A stretch of 11,525 nt of DNA from Ectocarpus siliculosus (lineage: Eukaryota; Sar; Phaeophyceae; Ectocarpales; Ectocarpaceae): assembly GCA_000310025.1 (NCBI GenBank), contig FN649740.1:1685786-1697310 (forward strand). Reading direction: 5' to 3'. Positions 1 to 10,100 of the stretch are shown here, in pieces. The first letter of the stretch is position 1. Each line of letters opens with the position of its first letter. The notes under the pieces were generated by a model. It did not search any database. It saw nothing but the letters and a program-made list of their open reading frames with translations, and was not told where the DNA came from. The translations under genes and the position numbers were made by a program.

Positions 1-59
1 GGTTCCCCCCCCCCCCCCCCAGGGGGGTTTGTGGGGGGCCAGGAAATGGTTTCTTGAAG

Positions 60-131
60 GTGGGAGATTTGGGGGGGGGGGGGGGGGGGGGGGCGAGGAA
101 GGCAGTGGGGCAGGGGGGGCGACCTTGCCCG
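60..131 (+). CDS. Candidate linker exon ending TLPG (cap of WW domain 1)
   Basis: The frame with codons starting at 62 is open across the start of the window and ends TTG CCC G|GTGTGA, giving ...GATLPG with a phase-1 donor, just what exon A needs. An acceptor AG at 58-59 (after TTTCTTGA) would make a symmetric 72-base exon. It would encode a Gly-rich linker (G-run 71-93, then EEGSGAGGATLPG). The cap has one Pro fewer than elsewhere. The 23-base G run makes frame and boundary fragile, since a one-base error in run length changes the reading upstream of it. The 5' boundary is a guess; the donor end is more credible. Confidence 0.42.
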
Positions 132-3100
132 GTGTGAGAGTTGACCATTGGCTGATGATCCATTTCGGAGGCTAGCGTCGTTCCTATTCGGTTGCGGTAG
201 AGAACTCTCTGTTGACGTTCTTTCGCCCTTATTTTGTCCTTGCCAGTGGGCTCGACACCTACAAATGTCTGAAGTGTTGGTGTTGTTTCCCCCTTTATAG
301 GGGGCCTGTTGTTTTAGGCGTGTTTCGGAGTGGGCGGGGTGGCAAGTGTTTCTGGCAAGACTCGGAGGCTAAAAAGCCGCTCTCAGATGGGACTGCTACA
401 GCTTGCGTCTAGTTCGGAGCGCACGCCGAGGCCGTGACAATTTTTCCGAACCAATAGTGCTGCCCGTTCATATGGTCGACATGACTTGCCGCTCTCTCTC
501 TCTCTCTTCCCCCTCCCTCTCACAGCGTGTTTGCGACAGTGTGCGCTTAGCTTATTCTGCACGTCTATTTACTTACTTATTCCCCCCCCCCCCCCCTCCC
601 CCTCCTCCCTCCTCGCCCCGCATTTGCTTGTGGCATTTCTAGGGTGGGAGAGGCAGTTCGTAGACGGCAGGGTGTTGTACATCGACCACGTCAACAAGGT
701 GACTAGATATCTTGCGTAAAGGAACATCTCCAAATGGGGTAGAAGCGGACGGGGCACTCATAGTCGTGCATGCCGTAGTCGTTAGACCACTGACGTCGCA
801 TCCCTACAAAGCCGGGTTCTCACCGGACCAGGCTCTCACATCACCAAGCGCGAAGCGCCGTGAGGTATTCGGCGAGTCGCATGAAGGGTGCGCTGCATCC
901 TGCCAAGGGTGTTCGGCATCTTGTGCTTACTTCCTTGCGTACGGATGACAGCTGCGTATGGCTGAATTTATTTTCTGGTGCTTTCACTTCCAGAGACAGT
1001 TATAAGCACTGTGTAGCTGCCTTGAGGGTGCTTGACCAACTTAACACAACGTGGTGCGATCATCCCCTTTGCGCGAAGTGAGGGTTCTCGACCCCGCACA
1101 AAATAATCTACTCGACCACCATTCATGCTTTCTGCAAAAAGAAAATAGGCCAAAAAATAAAAGCGGTTACCTGGTTGCCGAGCTCACGAAGTGATCGGCG
1201 TGTTTTACAACGTCGTTGCCAAGCGACGAAAACCCAACCCCGATAGAAACACCGGGGGGGGGAATGGGGTGACTTGTATGTGCCCCTGCAACAATGGGGA
1301 CATATTGTATTCTCCACGTCGGAGATGCCAAATGGAGTTTTTGTAACTTCCAAGCCCCGACAAACGAGGTTTCCGCTTTGTTTAAATAGTCGTCTCGTCA
1401 TGTCGTTTGGCCCGCGCGCACCGACTACCAACCGTGGAGGAATGAGTCTGATTTGCGGCGGCGGCGTTGTTGTTGTCGTTGCTCCCCTCACTCCTCGGCA
1501 CAGGCTACCACCTACACCAAGCCGACGAAGGGGGCCGACGATGGACGCCGGCGCTCGGCCAGTGGCATGTCCGGCGCCAGCGGTGGTTACGGGAGCTCTG
1601 CCGGTGCCGCCGCTCCCGCGGCCGTCGGTGGTGATGGTGGCGGAGAGCCGCCGCTGCCGGACGGTACGTGTACGGGAGAGACGCCCGGATGCGAAAGAAG
1701 TAAATAAGCCGGGGCGGCACCGCCGGTGTGCTTGCTTTGTGCGAAGTAGGAGTGTTGCGTTTTGTTTTGTTTTCCTGACTCTACTGCTGTGCACTGCAAT
1801 ACGAGACTCTTGCTCCTTTAAGTATTTTGATGCCACACACACACATGCAAACGTCCAACGTTGTTCTTTCCCGATCTCTCGTTCAGCCATTCATTCCCGC
1901 CCTTGACCGCTCCCGGCGGGCATCTATCGTCCACGCCCTTTGAGCGCTGGGTGTGCCATGTGATAGGGTCGTGTTGCCTGTTTAGAACCTGTGGGCGAGG
2001 GGCCCCGTGTCGGGGGGGCTGGGGGGGGGCGTGGAAGGTTTTGCTACTGGATAGAGGGCAATAACAACGAAAACGACAACGCGAGACGTTCGCTCGAAAA
2101 CAGAGCGTCAGAGGTCGTAGTAAAACAACGGTATATTATTAGCAGCAACCACCTCGAATATCAGCGAAAGGCGAACGACCAACAGTGTAAGCCCCCCCCC
2201 CCCGCCCGTCGATGCCGTTGCTGTTTCCGCCGCGGCGTCCTTCCTCCCCTGACTGACCCAATGCAGAGTGGACCGCCGAAAAGACGGCGGACGGAAAGGT
2301 GTTCTACATCAACCACAAGCACAAAACCACCAGCTGGGAACGGCCGGAGCCAGACCCGGCTCCCGCTGCTGCTGCTCCTGCTGCCTGTGAGACCCGGATT
2401 CCTTCTGGTTTGTGTAGCTGGGGGGGTAGGGGTTCTGTGAATGGAACGCGAGGAGGCGGGGAGGGAGAGTGGTGAGGGAAGGGGTTTGTTGTGAGCGCGG
2501 GTGCGTGCGCAAGCAGACCGCGGACCACGTGGGGTCACGGGTACACTGAAGTATGTGTGTGTCTCACCAAACCGATGCTGTGCTCTTCACCCCGCGCAGA
2601 GGTTTCGGGTACCTCCTCGGCATCACCATGTGTGAAAATAATATCATCATATTGTGTGTGTGTGTCGACGACATTTTCATCATCATGGCCGTCATGCGTC
2701 AACAACCGGAAATCACTTTCATCCGTTCCGCTGCCGAAAACACGGTGATGAGATTCGTGGCGGGCCGTCCCGGCCGCCGCCCGCACCGCCCCCGGTTTGA
2801 CACGATGACAACCTCGCCGCTTCACGCGTGACTCCCCATTGGCTTAGAACATGTCCCGTCGTCAGAGGGCTGGCTTACGCTTCGCGGGCGGTTGCGGCGG
2901 CGCAATGCCTGCCTATCGGGAGGAGGATTGTTCCGAGTTTTTTGTTCTGCTCGCGCTTTGTCCCCGGGACGGGCACCTGCTGGCTAGATCGATCTATGCA
3001 CATCGCGGCTAACAGACGACGGTGGTCTTGATGGTCGAGTAACCCCGTCCCATCCCGCCCCCCCCGCGGCAATGCCAACCCTCGCGCTGCTGCCGTATGC

Positions 3101-6100
3101 TACGCACGTACAAACAGTCTCGTCCTCAAACGGACGACGTCAACCAGCAGGACCCCAGCACGGGTCGGTGAACAGCGCGCGCTCGACGGGTAGCAACGAT
3201 GCCAAGCGGGCACCGTTCGGCTCCAACAATCGAGGGTCCTTCGGCTCCAACAGGAGCGCCGGCTCTGCTGGTTCGAGCGGCGAGACACCGCTACCGCCCG
3301 GTGAGAGCTGGCAACGAGCCTACGCGGATCTTTATGTTTATTTTCATTTCCCATTTTTATGCCGTCGACCACAGTTTTTTTTTTCTTGCTCGTTTTTTTC
3401 AAGTCGATCGCGATTTTCTATTTGTCTCTTGTTGCCGTGCGTTCGTTTTGTCCCTTCCCTGCAATGTCTGGCCTTCTCCGGCGAGGGAACTCCAATCTGG
3501 GGTCCCGCACCAAAGGGTTGCTCGACCCCCGTCCCCCATCTCAGCTGGGTTTTTTCATCGCCTGAGTAATCAACTGTTGTTGGCGAGCAAGTTTTGGTCC
3601 TCTGGCACTTGTCATTATGTATCCCACCTGCGGGCGACGCTGGTCGTCCGGGGGATGGAACGCTAAATTGATGAGCGACGATTTGTTTTTGTTGCGCACA
3701 CCGACCGTGTCCATATTTTTAGTTGGTTGACTATTGCCTCCCCCCCACCTGACTGGACGCGATGCGATGGAGCACCCACTCCCACTCGTGCTTGATACTT
3801 GTATGACTTTCGCGAACGGACGTGTTTTTCAGGGACGTCGATGATGTGAGCTTGACCGCGACCCCCCCCCCTTCCGCCCATACATCTACTGCTCTGCTTC
3901 CTTCCTTCTACAGGGTGGAGCGAGAGCAAGACCGCGGGCGGCGAGATCTTCTACGTCAACCACAAGGAGAAGAAGACGACCTGGGTCAGACCCAAAGGCA
4001 TCCCCCAGATCTCTGTCGCTGAGGAACACCCGCCGCAGCCGGTGGTTGCTACGCGTACGTAAAAAAGAAAGACAAGGGGGGGGGTCTTGTTTTTTGTGCA
4101 GCGGCCGCGTGTTTTATGGTTGTTGGCGGCCGTGCGGTGTGCGGGGGTGGGGGCAGGGGTAAGGAAACAGGGGCACAGCAGGCTGACGACGATGTTTGAT
4201 TTTGTTGGAAGACCACGGCGGCGAGTGTGAGCGTTGTTTGTCGCATATAGCCTCCACCTGTTTTTTTTTCTTCTGTTTTTTTTTTTGGGGGGGGGGGGCA
4301 TTTCCCCAACCTTCACCAAAAAAAAGGGGTTATGACCCCCTGTTGAGGTTCCCCCCGGTCGGCGGTACAATATACATAGATGTGCTTCGTTTTCTTTGAA
4401 CCAGGCCCTCATCTGGGGTTTTGTGCGTGAGGAATAACTCACCCTACACCGCCATGTTCCCACCCTTGCCCCCCCCCCCCCCACCACCCCTTCCTCCGTT
4501 TCCCTCTTGACGAATCAGCGGTGGGGCGAAGAAGAGACGACGTCGTTTGCCCCGGCGTACAGCTCCAGCGGGAGCGCTGCTAGCGGCGGTCTGGGGGGGG
4601 TGCAGCCTCTGCCGGTCGGTGAGACACGGGGCACCCGTCTCCATCCTTGGTGATGTCACAGGGAGAGAGATGGAGCGCACCGAAACAACTCGTTCGTACA
4701 GAGAGAGAGAGAGAGAGAGAAGAGGGAGGAGATGCTGTGTGTTGTCGCACTGACAGAAGAATGCCCACTGGGGAGATATCGCTGTGTGCTGCTCGGGGAA
4801 CGGTAGAAATGCAACAAGTTGGTCTTCACACAACACCATGAATTCATTGCTAGTGAATCACGGCCTCGTACAGTATCTGTGGAAGAGATGGACTTGTTGT
4901 GTTCTTTGTAACAGGAAGAGGTGAAAGTTGTTGGGAGACACAAGATCCCCCCGGTCAACGTCTACCTGATCGATCATGAATTCCATTCATTTTTCAACCA
5001 CCAGGGTGGACCTCCAAGGTCATGGCTACGGGAGAGGTCTACTACGTCAACCACGTCGACAAGACCACCAGCTGGGAGAGGCCTACGGTCCCGGCTGCCG
5101 CCGCCGCCGCAGCCTCTAACACCCACGGGGTGCCGTTGGTGACCGCACGTGAGTACCGCCGCCCGTGCGAAGAAAGCGAGTGTGTAAGTGGAAGAAACCT
5201 CGTCCGGTACATTGGCCGTAGAGATGCTTTTCAGGCCAAAAACAAACGGGTCGTGTGTTAGGAACACACACACACCCTCCCCCCCCTTCCGAGTGTGCTT
5301 GCTCTCTTCTTCTTTGTGAGCGGGAAACCCTCTCCTCCGATAGGCCGAAGAGTTTTTTTTAGGCCTGAACCCAACGGGCTGTTGTGTGCTAGGGGCACCG
5401 CCCGTGTCCTTCTCCCCATCATCAAACGGTGCAATGTCGACGGAGTGTGACATGTTTGGTGGTGTTGTGTGTCGCGATGCCATGAGGCTGGGTGGGGATG
5501 AGGCGGGATGGAAAAGGCGGGATGCGACGAAAATGGGACGGGACGGATGCCCTTGTTGTGCGATAAATGTTCACGTCCCGCTTTTTTGTGTTTCGTTCCT
5601 ATGTATTCTGCTCCAGAGGTTGTGTCCGCGGGCAACTCGGGGTCGTCCGGCGTGTCTGTTGGCCCCATCGGGGGAGCTGCTGTTGCTTCTGCTGTTGGTG
5701 CTGGAGGAGAAGGCCCGCTGCCGCCCGGTGCGTTGTTGTTACTGCTGTTGCTGCTGCTGCTGTTGCTGTTGTGTTGTTGCTGCTGCCAACGCTGCTTTCT
5801 TGTCGATGGCGCTGGCGCTGGCCGTCTTTTCTCAAGGTCTCCACCTCCGGAGGGAGGTCGGTGCGAGCACGCATCACCTGCATCGTGTCGCCGCAATAGA
5901 GATCCTCCAGATATCTATCACCCTCAGCACGCCACGAGATAGGGCTGTGCTCCGCAGGCGACTGCCTGGTACTTTTGTGATCCTTTTTTTTTTATATACT
6001 GAACGTTGGAAGAGAAGTTAGTGCATCTAAATCGCGAAATCGCCCACGTACGGAGCACAAGCCTACCACGAGAAGGCAAAGACCGCGCGCTTTGCGGCGC

Positions 6101-7125
6101 AACTGCCGCCCTTTGATCGAAAAAATGTCGTGGCGAATTTACGGTCTGACTGCTGATGTGCCGCTCTTCTGGTGGCGTCGTCAGCGAGCGACGACGACTG
6201 CCCCCCGATGGAAACAACCACGAATAAAAAGCTTTGCTCTCCACCTGTCTGTCGCCTCCCTCTCTCACCAGCAGCCTTACCTCCGGTGATGCGTCGTTTT
6301 TTTTTTTGTTCTTGTTACTCCGCCCGTCTCCGTCTATGGGCTCTTTACTCTATACCCATCTTCCGTGGGTCTGTCTCTGTGCTTGTTGTCTGTGGCAGGG
6401 TGGAGCGCTAAGATAACGGCTACCGGTGCCGTCTACTACGAAAATCATGTGACCAAGACAACGTCGTGGGAGAGACCGGCTGCCCCCGCCCCCGCCCCCG
6501 CCCCCCAACGAGAGGCGCCGCTGCCTTCAGGTGTGTCCGCAGTTTACCCGCGAGCTGTCGTTGTTGTTGCAGACGTGTATGCAGCCATTCGCGGTCGGTT
6601 GTCGATGTTGTTGTTGACCCAGTATCGTCGCGGCCGCCGCCGTCAGTGTCGTTAAATCGCTGTTGGTTGCTGTTGTCATCTGTGAGTTTTGTGGTGGGGG
6701 TTCCGGTGGTGGTCCCCTGTCGGTTGGAAAAATCATTGCCGGGTACAAGGTTTCGGTGCGTTGCGGTTCGATTGGGAGATCGAGGCGCGTGGGGTTGGTT
6801 GACTGGCGGCTCTTTCGTCGTTGACCGCAAACGTCGGCAACGTCGGCTGATAGAACGAATGAGGGGTATATATTTTCCGCCCTGTCTCCGTCTTCGGATT
6901 CTTGACCACATGCTTCTTCCTTTTTGTGTCTTTCATGGCGTTTTGTTTTTGTCTATGCAGGGTGGACCGTTAAGACAACGGGTACCGGTACAGTTTACTA
7001 TGAGAATCATGTGACCAAGACAACGTCGTGGGAGAGACCGACCGCCCCCGCCGCCCCAGTCGCCCACGCGTTTTCCCCCCCCCCCCTGCCGCCAGGTACT
7101 GCTGCTTCTTTTGTTGTCGTCGTTG

Positions 7126-7165
<40 letters not shown>

Positions 7166-10100
7166 GTTGCCTTCGGTCGCGGTCGGTTGTCGATGTTGAC
7201 CTTGAGGTTTTATCATGAGCACCGCCATCGCTGTCGTTCCTTCGTGGTGGGTGTGGTTCCGGTGATGCTCGGTGATGCCACTGGTATTGTTATTGGTATT
7301 GCCCGCTGAGCCACGGAGGCACTGCCCCGCACAGCATGGATGACAGGGCCGAGTCGTGAGCAAGTTACCAATACCTGGCAGAAATGACGTGAGCGCTGAT
7401 TCAAAGTGATGAAAAACGACAACTTTTTCGAGCGACGGGGTTCAGGTTTGGGCGAGATGCGGTTTGACCCGGGCGTAAACCGTGGCCCAATGGGTTGACT
7501 TGTGCGTGCCTCTCTCTTCCTATCACAAGCGACGGTAACTTGGGTCTGAATCTGAACCAACGAAGAGTTTATTAATTCCGCACGTGTTAGGCCTTCGGAC
7601 TCTCACAGCAGCAGCGGTTGATCTGTCTGTGTTTTTTTTTTGTTGTCTGTGGCAGGGTGGACCGCTAAGACAACGTCTTCCGGTGCAGTCTACTTCGAGA
7701 ATCATGTGACCAAGACAACGTCCTGGGAGAGGCCGGCTGCCGCCGCCGCCCCCGCCCCCCGGCCCGCCCCCGCTCCCCCGCAAGGGCAGGAGCCGCTGCC
7801 GCCGGGTATGTACACTTTGTGCGCGCTCTGTGTTTTTTTTTTGTTGTGGTGGTTGGTGGTTGGGGGTGGTGTTGTTGTTGGTGGTGGTGGTAGTGGTAGT
7901 GGTTGGTGCCATCGACAGTTGTTCGTGTCCAGCACGCGTGTCCGAGTCCGCAGCGACTTCTTCCCAAGTGCCATGCGCCGCTGTTGCAAACTGAACACAC
8001 GCGACATACACGCCTACCTTTCACCACCTTCGTACCTACAAGAACCTTCCAAGAACCTTCCTCTTCGGCTCGTTTCACTTCACACACACACACCCCATGG
8101 TATGGTAATTTTTTTTTGCCTACTTGTGCAGGGTGGACCGCTAAGACGACGTCTACCGGATGCGTCTACTACGAGAATCATGCCACCAAAACGACGACGT
8201 GGGATCGGCCGAAAGCCCCCGCCGTGCCTGCGCTTTCGCACGGCGGGGCCCCCGTTGGCGGCGGGGGTTCCGCGGGGCCTTATTCTTCTTCTGGTGGGGG
8301 TGTCGGCGGAGTAGAGGAGCCTCTTCCCCCGGGTACGTAGACTCTTCGATTGTTGTCGCTGTCGTTGTTGATGGGTGGGCGGGGGGGGTGTTGTTGTCGT
8401 TGTTGTTGGCGGGGGTGGTGGTGGTGGTGGTGGTGGTGTTGCTGTGGTTGTTGGTGTTGTTGGTTTTGGTGTTGTTGCTGTTGGTGGTAGTGTTGTTGTC
8501 GTGATCGGCGTTGTCGTCGGCGTTGTCGGCGTTGGTGGTGGCGGCAGCGGTGGTTGCGGCGGCGGCAACGGCGACGATGGTGGTAGTGAAGGGTGGCGGT
8601 GAGCGGTGCGGCAATGATGTGCCTGTCGACGCTGTTTTTGTCTTCGAAACCATGTCCGCACTCTGCACCACAAGGCCGTACGCAAGCAAAACGCCCGACT
8701 CGACGCCTCACGAGTTCCGCGCCAGATTTTTCCAATGCCGTAGAACGAACGAACGAACGAACGAAAACCGGGGGTGACGCGAAACGAACAGCCGGGGGTC
8801 GAGAAGAGTAGATGCTCGCAGAAACACAAACGGAAAACCACGAAACACTACAAATAATGTATTGCTAGGTTTATCCTGGGCTCTCGGTATTCGTGGGGAC
8901 AAGATGAAGAACGCATTTTTTTTTTACAAAAGCGAGAAACCGCCACCAAACCGCCGCTGCTGCTGTGTGGCATAACCGACCTGCGTACATACATGACCTT
9001 ACCCCCGCTTTTTTGTTTGTTCGTTTGTTTGTGTGTGCATCAGGGTGGAGCGAGAAGACCACCTCCTCCGGCGCAACGTACTATGAGAACCACGCCACCA
9101 AGACCACCACGTGGAAGAGGCCTGCCCCCGCCCCCGCCCCCGCCCCCGCCCCCGCCCCCGCCCCCGCCCCCGCCCCTGCCCCTGCCTCGGTGCCCCCCCC
9201 TCAACCCGCGCCGTCGCCCCTGCCGCAGTACCAACAAAGGGTGGACAGCTACGGATGTGAGTGTTGTATTACTTAGCAGCGCCCATACGTCAGTGTGTTT
9301 GAGCTTACAGCAGTGCCCGTAGCCGATGCCTCCCTAGCGCAAGCGTGCCGAGGCAGGTAGGCACGGGTCACGCAAAGGAAAGCATTTTAGCGGTTCACGG
9401 TTGCTGGCTTGCATGGGTGACACCGTTCAGTTCACGGGGATAGATGGTAAAAAAACAACAATCAACAACAAGGGGCGACAGATATACCTACCAGTCTTGT
9501 GCAGTCCGCAGGAGCGAGTAGAGTTCACAGGGGGGTGTTCAGAAGAAAATGGACACTCCACACAGGAGCTCGACCGGCTATGTACAGCTGGCAGGAAGGA
9601 GCACCGTAGAGTTCACAGGGACATAGTAAAAAAACATTCGCTAGCTAACAGGATGTGCAACAACCCTTGCGGCCACCAGCGGTAACAACTTCCCGCCCCC
9701 CCTTGGTGGGGACAAGCCTGCTTACTACGTGCTCACAAGAGTTGTTTGCCGTGGTCTGTTTTCTCGTGGACTTTTTTGCGCCGCTCCCAATGTTGTTTTC
9801 GTGTTTTGTTCTTACAACCACACTTTTTTTTTTTTTTGCCTCTCTTTCGCCCAGCCACTTCTTCTGTGAGTCGGGAGGAGCCGCGCCTACCCCCGCCCGC
9901 CGATGCGGAGCCCCCTCTTCCTCCTGGCAAGTTTGTTACAAGTTTCTTATTATTAGTTCCTTATTACAAGTTTTCTTTCTTCTCTTATTTGTGTCGCGCG
10001 TTTTTTACTGTGAAAATGTTGCGCGTTTTTTTTTTTTGTGGTCAGCACAATTTTTTGTTTTTTGTGTGTGTGCTTGTGTCTTGATTGTGTATCGTGTATC

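Larger units (their letters stand above)
8333..9043 (+). other. Intron 13
   Basis: Donor GTACGT; acceptor TTTTTTGTTTGTTCGTTTGTTTG...GCATCAG. The 5' third is an extended G/T tract, and the middle holds an (AACG)n microsatellite. No exon recognised. Confidence 0.8.

Noticed and set aside
212-412. Possible linker exon ending KKPLSDG
   Set aside because: The motif is followed by GGGACTG with no GT or GC donor, and the frame stops shortly after.
1123-1890. 255-residue open frame on the minus strand
   Set aside because: Lies antisense over exon B and flanking introns, has no recognisable domain, and its Arg/Pro/Thr-rich composition is what the GC-rich + strand coding and GTT/GGC repeats give in reverse.
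4405-4427. 23-base micro-exon in intron 6 (AG before, GTGAGG after) joining to an acceptor at 4562 in phase 2
   Set aside because: Frame-compatible and stop-free, but so short and so different from all other modules that chance is as likely; kept only as an alternative for the exon E to F junction.
4699-4722. (GA)n tract as a regulatory element
   Set aside because: A simple microsatellite in an intron; nothing beside it supports a promoter or binding site.
5258-5896. 212-residue minus-strand frame with Gln/Asn/Ser runs
   Set aside because: Runs come from the intronic GTT/GCT repeats read backwards; it crosses exon H antisense and has no domain signature.
8080-8841. 253-residue minus-strand open frame (poly-Pro/Thr)
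   Set aside because: It is the reverse reading of the GTT/GGT low-complexity intron tract and of exon L.
9401-9685. 94-residue + strand frame with VQFTG/VEFTG repeats
   Set aside because: It arises from the 90-base intronic repeats; no acceptor/donor pair in the required phase and no known domain.
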